Assembly (NCBI GenBank): GCA_037968475.1
Contig: JBBKVO010000013.1
Location: forward strand, 62,001-126,000
DNA length: 64,000 bases
Direction of reading: 5' to 3'
Source: SB11 sp037968475
Lineage (GTDB): Bacteria > Bacteroidota > Bacteroidia > UBA8524
The notes below the pieces were generated by a model. That model saw nothing but the letters and a program-made list of their open reading frames with translations, was not told where the DNA came from and made no database searches. The translations under genes were made by a program, and so were the position numbers. Position 1 is the first letter of the stretch. Each line of letters starts with the position of its first letter. Below, in pieces: positions 44,814 to 53,737 of this stretch.

Positions 44814-44842
44814 GGCAAAGTTTGAGTGTTAGTTGACTAAAA

Positions 44843-44850
44843 CAAAGTTA
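44843..44850 (-). promoter_or_regulatory. Promoter -7 box for waaA
   Basis: Read leftward, TAACTTTG matches TAnnTTTG, 29 nt before the ATG. A second near-match AAACTTTG lies immediately before the ATG (44816-44823). Confidence 0.45.
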
Positions 44851-44865
44851 CAGCAGTAACTTGTT

Positions 44866-45660
44866 CTATCTAAAGATAAATTCGTCTTCCCCCCTATTGG
44901 TTCCATAAATGGGCAATATCCAACCCAAGCGAATACCCCAATAGTTATCGGCACGTTTTCTGGTATCAGGCCCCATTAAATCATTATTCCAGTTACGGGC
45001 ATATTGTGTACGGCCTTGTGCAAAATCTAATCCTACATAAAAGTTAAGCATTTTATTCATGCTCATAAATTGATAACCTACAAACTGGTTAATAGTATAG
45101 CCGTTGGTTAGTCTATCGTATCCTTTTAATATTTCGCCTGTAACCTGCGGTGCCAGCGATGATAAATTTTGAAAATGCAAACGGTGCTGTATAAAACCAG
45201 CCCCAAGACTTACTAATATTCCGCTATTGTGATTACGACCTAAAGGAAACAAACGCCCAAGGTGAAGCCCTGCCGTAAAGCCCCGCATAGATATGTTGGG
45301 TAAAAAATTATACCCGCTTCTATCAACCAAATAACCGTCTTTATTAGCTATCGAATCAAAAATGCTGTACTCGGCTACATATTTGCTAAACATAAAACTA
45401 CCCTCAGCACGCAAATCCCAGCCATTCTCAAACTTTATCCCTACGCTTCCGCCCAGTTGAGCAATAAAGGTAAAACGTTTAGCCAAATCGGCAGTGGGCA
45501 CAGTATAAATGTAATTAAACCGAAACAAAACAGCCCTTTGCGACATAAACGATCTTTCAGGAGCAGGCTTTTGTATTACCTTTCTGGTACTATCTGTTTG
45601 TGCTATAACTGCCGTGGTTAGCAGTAGAAAGGATAATAATATATATACTTTGCGCGCCAT
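44866..45660 (-). CDS. Outer membrane beta-barrel-like protein
   Basis: 264 residues from ATG 45660. The alternative ATG 45702 would place the signal peptide (MARKVYILLSFLLLTTAVIA) 14 residues inside and start upstream of the promoter box at 45673-45680, so the later start is used. The mature protein is strand-rich with aromatic ends and patterns such as FENGWDLRAEGSFMF, fitting a small porin-like barrel. The function is unknown. It stands beside waaA but is separately promoted. Confidence 0.7.
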   Translation of the reverse strand: MARKVYILLSFLLLTTAVIAQTDSTRKVIQKPAPERSFMSQRAVLFRFNYIYTVPTADLAKRFTFIAQLGGSVGIKFENGWDLRAEGSFMFSKYVAEYSIFDSIANKDGYLVDRSGYNFLPNISMRGFTAGLHLGRLFPLGRNHNSGILVSLGAGFIQHRLHFQNLSSLAPQVTGEILKGYDRLTNGYTINQFVGYQFMSMNKMLNFYVGLDFAQGRTQYARNWNNDLMGPDTRKRADNYWGIRLGWILPIYGTNRGEDEFIFR

Positions 45661-45672
45661 AGTTTCAAAAGT

Positions 45673-45680
45673 CAAACCTA
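45673..45680 (-). promoter_or_regulatory. Promoter -7 box for the barrel protein
   Basis: Read leftward, TAGGTTTG matches TAnnTTTG, 12 nt before the ATG at 45660; it fixes the start choice. Confidence 0.5.
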
Positions 45681-45867
45681 CTGCATTTTTTATAAAAGGC
45701 ATATATAGCTAAACGAATAAAAAACACATAGGGTTGTAGCTATACTATTATGCGCGGTACACTTAGCACTAATCAGTATACAAAGGCTGCAAACTGGTAG
45801 CCAAAAACTTAAGCCCAAGCGGTATTATTTGATGGTTACTAAGCCAATTGTTTTACATATAATACGC

Positions 45868-45875
45868 TATATTTG
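45868..45875 (+). promoter_or_regulatory. Promoter of the nucleotide-sugar gene cluster
   Basis: TATATTTG, an exact TAnnTTTG match, with TTG at 45848-45850 (17-nt spacer). Transcription starts near 45882, after the first in-frame ATG at 45829, so translation must begin at GTG 45895 or later. Confidence 0.55.
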
Positions 45876-45894
45876 CGCAAAACCAAATAATAGC

Positions 45895-47040
45895 GTGGAA
45901 ACTCAAGGGATCAAAAAAATTCAGATGGTTGATTTAATCAGCCAGTACCAAAAAATCCAAAACGAGGTAGACGAGGCTGTTTTAAATGTAATCCGTTCAT
46001 CGGCGTACATCAATGGCCCTGAGGTAAAAGCTTTTCAACAAGAGTTGGAACAATACCTTGGTGTTAAACATGTAATACCTTGTGCAAATGGTACAGATGC
46101 GTTGCAAATAGCCATGATGGCTTTAAACCTAAAACCGGGCGATGAAATTATTACCGCCAGTTTTACATACGTTGCAACTGCTGAGGTAATTGCTCTTTTG
46201 CAACTTACCCCTGTATTGGTAGATGTAGACCCTAATACTTTCCAAATAGACCCTAAAGCTATTGAGGCTGCTATTACCCCAAAAACAAAAGCCATAGTAC
46301 CTGTGCACCTTTTTGGTCAGTGTACAGATATGGAAGCTATTTTGGAAATAGCCAAAAAACATAATCTTTATGTAATAGAAGATACTGCCCAAGCAATTGG
46401 TGCAGAATATACTTTTAGCGATGGTACAACCAAAAAAGCAGGCACAATAGGTACAGTAGGTGCTACATCATTTTTCCCCTCAAAAAACTTAGGTTGTATG
46501 GGCGATGGTGGCGCTATATTTACCAATGATGATGAATTGGCAAAGAAAATACGCATGATAGCCAATCACGGCCAAAGCGTACAATACTACCACGATGAAA
46601 TTGGTGTAAACAGCCGATTAGATAGTATGCAAGCTGCAATATTACGTATCAAACTACGCCACTTAGATGAGTACGCTGCTGCCCGCAATGCCGCCGCTAA
46701 CTATTATAATAGTGCATTTGCAAACAACTCAAAAATAACTACACCTGCACAAGTAGCACAGTCAAACCACGTATTCCATCAATATACCCTATTGCTGAAT
46801 GGTGTAAACCGTGATGAGCTAAGGGCATACCTTGCCGATAAAGGAGTACCTGCAATGATATACTACCCTGTACCCTTGCATTTTCAAAAAGCATATACCG
46901 ACCCAAGGTATACAGAAGGTATGTTTCCCGTTACCGAAGATTTATGCAAAAAAGTAATATCACTGCCTATGCATACCGAGTTGGATGAAGAACAACTGAA
47001 GCATATTACCCAAAGTGTATTAGAATTTATTAATCAATAA
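45895..47040 (+). CDS. DegT/DnrJ/EryC1 family sugar aminotransferase
   Basis: 381 residues from GTG 45895. PLP-dependent aminotransferase acting on nucleotide-linked keto-sugars, possibly WbpE-like (UDP-3-keto-GlcNAcA) judging by IQMVDLISQYQKIQNEV and the acetyltransferase in the same cluster. The PLP lysine is in SFFPSKNLG; PCANGTDALQIAM and HLFGQCTDM are typical. The earlier ATG 45829 is rejected because the promoter lies downstream of it. First gene of the surface-sugar cluster. Confidence 0.9.
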   Translation: METQGIKKIQMVDLISQYQKIQNEVDEAVLNVIRSSAYINGPEVKAFQQELEQYLGVKHVIPCANGTDALQIAMMALNLKPGDEIITASFTYVATAEVIALLQLTPVLVDVDPNTFQIDPKAIEAAITPKTKAIVPVHLFGQCTDMEAILEIAKKHNLYVIEDTAQAIGAEYTFSDGTTKKAGTIGTVGATSFFPSKNLGCMGDGGAIFTNDDELAKKIRMIANHGQSVQYYHDEIGVNSRLDSMQAAILRIKLRHLDEYAAARNAAANYYNSAFANNSKITTPAQVAQSNHVFHQYTLLLNGVNRDELRAYLADKGVPAMIYYPVPLHFQKAYTDPRYTEGMFPVTEDLCKKVISLPMHTELDEEQLKHITQSVLEFINQ

Positions 47041-47069
47041 CCATTTAATTTTTTTTAAATTAGCTACCC

Positions 47070-48416
47070 ATGAAAATAGTTGTTGTAGGAACAGGATATG
47101 TTGGCCTTGTTACAGGTACTTGCTTTGCCGAAGTAGGTGTTGACGTTATTTGTGTTGATATTGACCAACGCAAAATAGAAAACCTTAAAAAAGGTATAAT
47201 GCCCATATACGAACCAGGGCTTGAAGAAATGGTGTTGCGCAATGTTGAAAAAGAACGTTTGCACTTTAGCACCAATCTTTCAGAAAGTATTGTTGATGCC
47301 GATGTGGCCTTTATAGCAGTGGGTACACCTCCGGGTGAAGACGGTAGTGCCGATTTAAAATATGTACTTGCTGTTGCCGATGAAATTGGCCGTAGCATGA
47401 ATAACTACTTGGTAGTTGTTACCAAAAGTACCGTACCCGTTGGCACAGCCAAAAAAGTACGTGCTAAAGTAGCCGAAGCATTAGAAGGCCGTGGTTCTGA
47501 CCTTACTTACGATGTAGCTTCAAACCCTGAATTTTTGAAAGAAGGTGCTGCAATTGACGACTTTTTGAAACCCGATCGTATTGTTATTGGTGTAGAATCA
47601 GAAAAAGCCGAAGAGATTATGCGCCGCCTATACAAACCATTTTTGCTAAACGGACACCCTATTATTTTTATGGATGTTCCTTCAGCCGAAATGACTAAGT
47701 ATGCAGCTAACAGTATGCTGGCTACAAAAATCAGTTTTATGAATGATGTAGCTAACCTTTGCGAAATTGTAGGTGCCGATGTAAATATGGTACGTAAAGG
47801 CATAGGTAGCGATGCCCGTATAGGTCATAAATTTATTTATCCCGGTGCCGGTTATGGTGGCTCTTGCTTCCCTAAAGATGTAAAAGCCCTTATTAAAACC
47901 GCCCTTGAAAAAGGATATAATATGCGTATTCTTCAAGCAGTTGAAGATGTGAACGACGACCAAAAAATGCTATTGTTCAACAAACTGATGAAACATTTTA
48001 ATGGCGATATTAAAGGTAAAACCTTTGCCATGTGGGGATTGTCGTTTAAACCAAAAACTGATGATATGCGCGAAGCACCATCATTGGTAATAATAGAAAA
48101 ATTGCTTGAACAAGGTGCAAAGGTAAAAGCCTACGACCCTGTGGCTATGAAAGAAGCCAAACACATGATTGGAGATACTATTGAGTATGCAAACGATCCT
48201 GATGAAGCACTTATTGATGCCGACGGACTTTTGCTTATAACAGAATGGCCTGAGTTTAGAATACCTAACTTTAAGGTGATGGCTAAACTGCTTAAAAACA
48301 ATGTGATTTTTGACGGACGTAATATTTACGATGCCCAAGAAATGAACGAACTGGGCTTTGCCTATTATGGTATAGGTATTAACGGAAAAAATCAAATAAC
48401 TGCTGCCAATGCGTAA
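47070..48416 (+). CDS. UDP-glucose 6-dehydrogenase
   Basis: A 448-residue nucleotide-sugar dehydrogenase. NAD-binding GTGYVGLVTG at residues 8-17, catalytic cysteine in GGSCFPKD, and central SAEMTKYAANSMLA. It most likely oxidises UDP-glucose to UDP-glucuronate. The stop overlaps the start of the UDP-xylose synthase gene (ATGCGTAA), and that enzyme uses the product, which supports the substrate call over UDP-GlcNAc. Confidence 0.92.
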   Translation: MKIVVVGTGYVGLVTGTCFAEVGVDVICVDIDQRKIENLKKGIMPIYEPGLEEMVLRNVEKERLHFSTNLSESIVDADVAFIAVGTPPGEDGSADLKYVLAVADEIGRSMNNYLVVVTKSTVPVGTAKKVRAKVAEALEGRGSDLTYDVASNPEFLKEGAAIDDFLKPDRIVIGVESEKAEEIMRRLYKPFLLNGHPIIFMDVPSAEMTKYAANSMLATKISFMNDVANLCEIVGADVNMVRKGIGSDARIGHKFIYPGAGYGGSCFPKDVKALIKTALEKGYNMRILQAVEDVNDDQKMLLFNKLMKHFNGDIKGKTFAMWGLSFKPKTDDMREAPSLVIIEKLLEQGAKVKAYDPVAMKEAKHMIGDTIEYANDPDEALIDADGLLLITEWPEFRIPNFKVMAKLLKNNVIFDGRNIYDAQEMNELGFAYYGIGINGKNQITAANA

Positions 48417-49392
48417 ACGTATATTAATAACTGGGGGAGCAGGCTTTTTAGGCTCGCACCTTTGCGATCGTTTTATAAAAGAAGATTATGAAGTGATTGC
48501 CATGGACAATCTTATCACTGGTGATATGCGCAATATTGAGCACCTTACCAAGTTGCCCAATTTTGAATTTTATCACCACGATATATCAAAATTTATCCAT
48601 GTATCAGGCAAGTTGGATTACATACTGCATTTTGCATCGCCAGCCAGCCCCATAGATTACCTTAAAATACCCATACAAACCCTAAAAGTAGGTTCTTTAG
48701 GTGTGTACCATTGCCTTGGTCTTGCCAAAGAAAAAGGTGCACGTATGCTTATAGCATCTACATCAGAGGTATATGGCGACCCATTGGTTCACCCACAAGA
48801 CGAAGATTATTGGGGCAATGTAAACCCCGTAGGCCCTCGCGGAGTATACGATGAAGCAAAACGTTTTCAAGAAGCTATGACTATGGCTTACCATACTTTT
48901 CATGGTCTTGAAACCCGTATAGTACGTATATTTAATACCTATGGCCCACGTATGCGCCTAAACGATGGTAGGGCATTACCTGCTTTTATCGGTCAAGCAC
49001 TACGCGGAGAAGACATTACCGTATTTGGTGATGGTAGCCAAACCCGCAGCTTTTGCTACGTTGATGATTTAGTAGAAGGTATTCACCGCCTGCTAATGAG
49101 CGACTATGCACAACCTGTAAACATTGGTAACCCTGTAGAAATTACTATTAAAGAGTTTGCCGAAGAGATTATAAAACTTACAGGCACCGACCAAAAAATA
49201 GTTTACAAACCACTACCAAAAGACGACCCTAAGCAACGCCAACCTGATATTACCCGTGCAAAAGAAATTTTGGACTGGGAACCAAAAGTTACTCGCGCCG
49301 AAGGGTTAAAAATTACTTACGAATATTTTAAATCACTGCCTAAAGAAGAGCTTGTAAGAGAACCTTACGGTAGGGAGTTCGCTAGTAAATAG
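48409..49392 (+). CDS. UDP-glucuronate decarboxylase (UDP-xylose synthase)
   Basis: A 327-residue extended SDR enzyme. GGAGFLGSHLC binds NAD, and the catalytic YDEAKR supplies Tyr and Lys. STSEVYGDP and FNTYGPRM are typical of UXS. It converts UDP-glucuronate, the product of the previous gene, to UDP-xylose. The gene overlaps the dehydrogenase by 8 bp, so they are coupled. Confidence 0.93.
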   Translation: MRKRILITGGAGFLGSHLCDRFIKEDYEVIAMDNLITGDMRNIEHLTKLPNFEFYHHDISKFIHVSGKLDYILHFASPASPIDYLKIPIQTLKVGSLGVYHCLGLAKEKGARMLIASTSEVYGDPLVHPQDEDYWGNVNPVGPRGVYDEAKRFQEAMTMAYHTFHGLETRIVRIFNTYGPRMRLNDGRALPAFIGQALRGEDITVFGDGSQTRSFCYVDDLVEGIHRLLMSDYAQPVNIGNPVEITIKEFAEEIIKLTGTDQKIVYKPLPKDDPKQRQPDITRAKEILDWEPKVTRAEGLKITYEYFKSLPKEELVREPYGREFASK

Positions 49393-49433
49393 TTAATTGG
49401 TTTTAAGTTTCTTGTTTCAAGTTAGATAAGAAA

Positions 49434-49829
49434 ATGGCCACAATAGAAAAGTTTGAAGATATTGAAGCGTGGAAATCAGCTCGAGAGTTGGCCAACAATA
49501 TATTTAAACTTACACTTCGCGATAACTTTCGATTAGACTATTCACTAGTAAATCAAATAAAGTCAAGTAGTGGTTCAGCAATGGATAACATAGCTGAAGG
49601 GTTTGAACGCGATGGCAGAAAAGAGTTTATTCAGTTTCTTTCAATAGCTAAGGGTTCTGTGGGTGAAACTCGCTCACAACTTTATAGAGCTTTTGATAGA
49701 AAATACATTACAGAAGAAGAATTTAATATTCATAGTAATCAAGCTACTAAAATTTCAAAAATGCTTAGTGGCTTGATTACATATCTTAGAACTTCAGAAA
49801 ATAAAGGTATTAAATACAAAACCGATTAA
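49434..49829 (+). CDS. Four-helix bundle protein (23S rRNA-IVS/S23 type)
   Basis: A 131-residue all-helical protein with the pattern FEDIEAWKSARELANNIF and SGSAMDNIAEGFER that marks the 23S-rRNA intervening-sequence four-helix-bundle family. Such genes are often found in sugar-biosynthesis clusters of Bacteroidota without known role. It sits between UXS and acetyltransferase genes, bordered by GTTTCAAG repeats, and looks inserted. Confidence 0.9.
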   Translation: MATIEKFEDIEAWKSARELANNIFKLTLRDNFRLDYSLVNQIKSSSGSAMDNIAEGFERDGRKEFIQFLSIAKGSVGETRSQLYRAFDRKYITEEEFNIHSNQATKISKMLSGLITYLRTSENKGIKYKTD

Positions 49830-49856
49830 CCTTAGGTAGTTTGTTTCAAGCACATG

Positions 49857-49884
49857 CTGAAACCTGAAACCTGAAACCTGAAAC
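49857..49884 (+). repeat. CTGAAAC tandem heptamer
   Basis: Four perfect copies of CTGAAAC ending 1 nt before the ATG of the acetyltransferase gene; preceded by GTTTCAAGC, its near-complement (49841-49850). The other side of the four-helix gene has GTTTCTTGTTTCAAG, so the gene is flanked by related sequence. Confidence 0.85.
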
Positions 49885-49885
49885 C

Positions 49886-50473
49886 ATGAACACCGAACAA
49901 CAAAACTACTATGCCCACCCAACAGCCATTATTGATGAAGGATGTAACATAGGTGCAGGCAGTAAAATATGGCACTTTAGCCACATAATGCCTAATTGCA
50001 CACTAGGCGAAAAATGTAATATTGGTCAAAACGTAGTAGTATCACCCGAAGTCGTATTGGGCAACAACGTAAAAGTACAAAACAACGTATCGATATATAC
50101 TGGCGTAACCTGCGATGATGATGTGTTTTTAGGCCCCAGCATGGTCTTTACCAACATCACCAATCCCCGTAGTGCTATTATCCGTCGTGAGCAATATGCA
50201 CGTACCCATGTAGGCAAAGGCGCAAGTATTGGTGCAAACGCTACTATTGTTTGCGGACATGATATTGGTGAATATGCCTTTATTGGTGCAGGCTCCGTAG
50301 TTACTAAAAATGTACCCGCCTTTGCTTTATTAGTAGGTAACCCTGCCCGACAAATAGGTTGGATGAGCGAATACGGTCATCGTTTAAACTTTGACGAAAA
50401 CGGTACAGCTATCTGCCCTGAAAGCAATCAAAAATACCAGTTGAAAGACGGAATTGTGAACCGTATATTGTAA
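49886..50473 (+). CDS. Hexapeptide-repeat N-acetyltransferase (WbpD-like)
   Basis: A 195-residue left-handed beta-helix acyltransferase. Hexapeptide repeats such as IDEGCNIGAGSKIWHFSHI and VTCDDDVFLGPSMVF, and the end GAGSVVTKNVPAFALLVGNP. Close in pattern to WbpD/WlbB, which acetylates UDP-3-amino-GlcNAcA. With the DegT aminotransferase this suggests a diacetylated amino-sugar, but the wbpB-like oxidoreductase is not seen here. Confidence 0.9.
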   Translation: MNTEQQNYYAHPTAIIDEGCNIGAGSKIWHFSHIMPNCTLGEKCNIGQNVVVSPEVVLGNNVKVQNNVSIYTGVTCDDDVFLGPSMVFTNITNPRSAIIRREQYARTHVGKGASIGANATIVCGHDIGEYAFIGAGSVVTKNVPAFALLVGNPARQIGWMSEYGHRLNFDENGTAICPESNQKYQLKDGIVNRIL

Positions 50474-50477
50474 CCTG

Positions 50478-51506
50478 ATGAGTAAGCCAAAAATATTAGT
50501 AACAGGAGGAGTAGGATTTATAGGTTCGCACACCGTTGTTGAACTTTATAACGCAGGTTATCAAGCCATTATAATTGATAATTTAAACAACTCAGAAGCC
50601 TTTATATTAGACCGTATTGAACAGATAACGGGCGAGAAACCCATCTTTTTTCAAGGTGATGTATGCATAGCCGAAGATTTACAGCTAGTATTAAACCAAC
50701 ACAGTGATATAGCAGGCGTAATACATTTTGCAGCCTACAAAGCCGTAGGCGAATCGGTAAAAGAACCATTAAAATATTACCACAACAACGTAGGTGGTTT
50801 AATAACTCTTTTGCAGCAATTACAAGCTAAAGGCATTAATAATATCGCTTTCTCATCATCATGTACTGTATACGGACAACCTGAGGTAAACCCTGTTACA
50901 GAAAATTCACCCATACAAAAAGCAGCATCACCCTACGGTAATACAAAGCAAATTTGTGAGGATATTTTAGCCGATACTACCAAAGCAAGCTCACTAAAAG
51001 CAATAGCCTTGCGCTATTTTAACCCCATCGGTGCACACGATAGTTGCCTTATAGGCGAATTGCCTTTGGGAGTTCCCAATAACCTTGTTCCCTTCATCAC
51101 CCAAACAGCTATTGGTAAACGCCAAGAACTTACCATATTTGGACACGACTACAACACTGTTGACGGTACTTGCGTAAGAGATTATCTGCACGTTGTTGAT
51201 TTAGCCAAAGCACACGTGCGCGCCATAGAACGTTTGCTAAATAATGAAACCGACGAAAAATTAGAAATTTTTAATCTTGGTACAGGCACAGGAAGCAGCG
51301 TAAAAGAAGTGGTAGATACTTTTGTGGCCGAAACAGGAGTTAATTTCAACTATACTTTTGGCCCTCGCCGCGATGGTGATGTTGAACAAGTATATGCCGA
51401 TACTACAAAAGCCAACGAAGTTTTAGGCTGGAAAACCGAACGCGACCTTAAAAATATGTTAGTTACAGCTTGGGCTTGGGAAAATGCCCTTGCCAAAAAT
51501 AAATAA
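50478..51506 (+). CDS. galE: UDP-glucose 4-epimerase
   Basis: A 342-residue extended SDR enzyme interconverting UDP-glucose and UDP-galactose (or the GlcNAc forms). GGVGFIGSHT binds NAD, the catalytic SSSCTVYGQP and SPYGNTKQICED supply Ser and YxxxK, and VRDYLHVVDLA is family-typical. Four nt after the acetyltransferase stop; last gene of the cluster. Confidence 0.95.
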   Translation: MSKPKILVTGGVGFIGSHTVVELYNAGYQAIIIDNLNNSEAFILDRIEQITGEKPIFFQGDVCIAEDLQLVLNQHSDIAGVIHFAAYKAVGESVKEPLKYYHNNVGGLITLLQQLQAKGINNIAFSSSCTVYGQPEVNPVTENSPIQKAASPYGNTKQICEDILADTTKASSLKAIALRYFNPIGAHDSCLIGELPLGVPNNLVPFITQTAIGKRQELTIFGHDYNTVDGTCVRDYLHVVDLAKAHVRAIERLLNNETDEKLEIFNLGTGTGSSVKEVVDTFVAETGVNFNYTFGPRRDGDVEQVYADTTKANEVLGWKTERDLKNMLVTAWAWENALAKNK

Positions 51507-51550
51507 CCTATAACCAATTGACGCACTTGTTTTTACGAAAAAAAATAATT

Positions 51551-51558
51551 TAATTTCG
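51551..51558 (+). promoter_or_regulatory. Variant promoter box for the amidase gene
   Basis: TAATTTCG, one mismatch from TAnnTTTG (TTCG end), 18 nt before the ATG. Confidence 0.35.
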
Positions 51559-51576
51559 TGAAAATACAATTGCATC

Positions 51577-52389
51577 ATGCCACAAATACAAGACCAATTC
51601 GTACTATATACTCGCGACGAATTTAAGAACTACCTCGAAAACACCCAGTTTTCACGCAAAATAGATAAGGTACAAAACCACCATACCTATATACCCAACT
51701 ACACCCATTTTTTTAAAGACAATCCGCCTAAACCTTTCAAATGGCTTAATAGTATGAAAGCTAGTCATTTGCAGCGTGGCTTTAGAGATATTGGGCAAAA
51801 CCTTACCACCTTTCCTGATGGTACCATAGCCCTTTGCCGAAATATGAATAATACGCCTGCTGCAATAAAAGGAGCAAATACAGGTAGTGTAGCCATTGAA
51901 CATTTAGGCTATTTTGATATTGGGCAAGATGATATGACAGACGAGCACAAAGAAACCATTGTTTTTCTTAATGCCGCCCTGTGCAAACGCTTTGGTTTGC
52001 TGCCTAGTGATAACACAATACTATACCACCACTGGTTCGACCTAAATACAGGCAAACGCACCAATGGTTCTGGTTCAACCAAAAGCTGCCCCGGAACTAA
52101 TTTTTTTGGAGGTAATACGGTTGAAGCCGCCAATAAAAACTTTATTCCTCTAATAGTTCAAAAAATAAATGATTTCATAACCGATACTAATAAGCAACAA
52201 CCTGTACAAATTGCTACGGGGACAGTAACTGCCAGTAAATTAAATGTTCGAGCTGGGGCAGGGACTAACTACCCCATAGTTTATGGACTAAACAAAGGAG
52301 CTAAAATTATTGCCTATGCCGAACTAAACGGATGGTACAAGATTGACCCCATTCAAAACCAATGGGTATCAAAACAATTTATTGCCTAA
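51577..52389 (+). CDS. N-acetylmuramoyl-L-alanine amidase with SH3 domain
   Basis: A 270-residue protein: an amidase-2/PGRP domain (residues about 30-185) with zinc ligands suggested by TYIPNYTHFF, LYHHWFD and the Cys of KSCPGTNF, plus a C-terminal SH3b domain (TASKLNVRAGAGTNYPIV, about 205-270) that binds cell wall. It cuts the lactyl-peptide bond of peptidoglycan. No signal peptide is visible at its N-terminus, so release or export is unclear; this form also occurs in phage-like lysins. Confidence 0.88.
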   Translation: MPQIQDQFVLYTRDEFKNYLENTQFSRKIDKVQNHHTYIPNYTHFFKDNPPKPFKWLNSMKASHLQRGFRDIGQNLTTFPDGTIALCRNMNNTPAAIKGANTGSVAIEHLGYFDIGQDDMTDEHKETIVFLNAALCKRFGLLPSDNTILYHHWFDLNTGKRTNGSGSTKSCPGTNFFGGNTVEAANKNFIPLIVQKINDFITDTNKQQPVQIATGTVTASKLNVRAGAGTNYPIVYGLNKGAKIIAYAELNGWYKIDPIQNQWVSKQFIA

Positions 52390-52404
52390 AAAATACTATC
52401 AACT

Positions 52405-53667
52405 ATGCAACAAACTACTGCAACAGAAACTAAAGAAACGCGCAAAAAATGGTTGAAGCACATTTTTACTGCTGAATTTTGGCAAGAACAAAACCACTGG
52501 TTAGCTTTTCTTACATTTTTATTGGTACTAACCGTAGGTGTGTATTTGGCAATGCACGACCTTGGAAGATATAGCGCAGGCGAAACAAAAACCTATTACG
52601 ACGACCCACACGAGGCGGAGTTTAAAACTATGGATGTGGCTGATATTTCGTTTATTACTTCGCTAATAAACGTTGGTTCTACAAGTATCCCAACGCCACA
52701 GCAAACACCATTAAATGCTGGCGATACCAGCGATAATGCCCTAGAAGGTGAAGCCGAATTTGCAGGTATAAGGTTTAAAAGAAACCCAAATTGCCGAGCT
52801 GTAAAAGATTATATCATTTATCAATTGCCCTATGTATACCCCGAAGATACCGTAAAGGTTTTTGCGTTATTAGACCAACAGCCAAACTCATTGGCTGTAA
52901 ACTTCATACAAAATGCACGCTTTAGGGTAAAATCATACTTTTGGTTGGCAGGCCCACACACCTATGTAGAAATAATATTTTGGACAATTTTTGGGGTTAT
53001 CACCAGTATACTATTTTATATCGCCATGGCAATTGCCAATGGCACAGGTTTTAAACCCTCTGAAACACCCGGCCATTTAGCCAAAATTGTGTACTCGCCC
53101 TTTATATCGCTTATTATTATTTTCTCATACAACTACCTTTCAAACCCTGATAGTTTTATAGATGTAAGCGCATCAAAAGGCACACTTATCATTTCATTCC
53201 TACTTGGTTTCTACTCAAGCAGAGCAATGAAACTGCTAGATAAATTAAAAGATTTGATATTGCCCTACGGCGACGATTCAAAATCGGTAGCAGTGCCTAC
53301 CATGCAAACCGACCCAAAATTGATGATAGCTCAAGCTGCCGAAGCTGCAAACTCCGCTGTGGAGGTAGACGTACAAATTAATGACCCACAGCACCCTGAT
53401 GGCGAAGAGCTAAACGGACATATAGCCCAAACTATTGTTACACTTACCAACCAAGCAGGAGGCGAACCTATTAGCCTTGAAAAAATGGGTGATGATGAGC
53501 TTGATGGTAAATTTAGTACCCAAAATGTGCCACAGGGCAGTTATAACCTCGTAGCCAACCTTGCAACTACTGATGGGGGTAACTATACGGCCTCGCAGCC
53601 TGTACAAGTAATAAACGGTGAAAATACCTACAACCTAACCCTTACCAAAACCGAAGTAAGCGGATAG
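52405..53667 (+). CDS. Membrane protein with C-terminal beta-sandwich domain
   Basis: A 420-residue protein, 15 bp after the amidase gene, so probably co-transcribed. Membrane segments at about 32-52 (AFLTFLLVLTVGVYLAM), 193-215 and 230-275. A soluble region (about 70-190) lies between the first two. The C-terminus (about 325-418) looks like a carboxypeptidase-regulatory or Ig-like fold (VPQGSYNLVANLATTDGGN). No named family. Coupling to a cell-wall amidase suggests an envelope role. Confidence 0.6.
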   Translation: MQQTTATETKETRKKWLKHIFTAEFWQEQNHWLAFLTFLLVLTVGVYLAMHDLGRYSAGETKTYYDDPHEAEFKTMDVADISFITSLINVGSTSIPTPQQTPLNAGDTSDNALEGEAEFAGIRFKRNPNCRAVKDYIIYQLPYVYPEDTVKVFALLDQQPNSLAVNFIQNARFRVKSYFWLAGPHTYVEIIFWTIFGVITSILFYIAMAIANGTGFKPSETPGHLAKIVYSPFISLIIIFSYNYLSNPDSFIDVSASKGTLIISFLLGFYSSRAMKLLDKLKDLILPYGDDSKSVAVPTMQTDPKLMIAQAAEAANSAVEVDVQINDPQHPDGEELNGHIAQTIVTLTNQAGGEPISLEKMGDDELDGKFSTQNVPQGSYNLVANLATTDGGNYTASQPVQVINGENTYNLTLTKTEVSG

Positions 53668-53683
53668 TTTTTAGCTTATATTT

Positions 53684-53729
53684 ACAGGGCAAACCAGCAA
53701 TAAATTGTTAGTTTGCCCTGTTTTTTTTT
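53684..53729 (+). terminator. Rho-independent terminator
   Basis: ACAGGGCAAAC / GTTTGCCCTGT with a 16-nt loop and nine T residues after it. Ends the amidase-membrane protein operon. Confidence 0.92.
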
Positions 53730-53737
53730 AAACAGTT

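Noticed and set aside
49857..49884. Tandem CTGAAAC repeats as a CRISPR array
   Set aside because: Units are 7 bp without spacers, and no cas genes are in the window.
51577..53667. Prophage lysis module (amidase plus membrane protein)
   Set aside because: No other phage genes are near, and the membrane protein is much larger than a holin.
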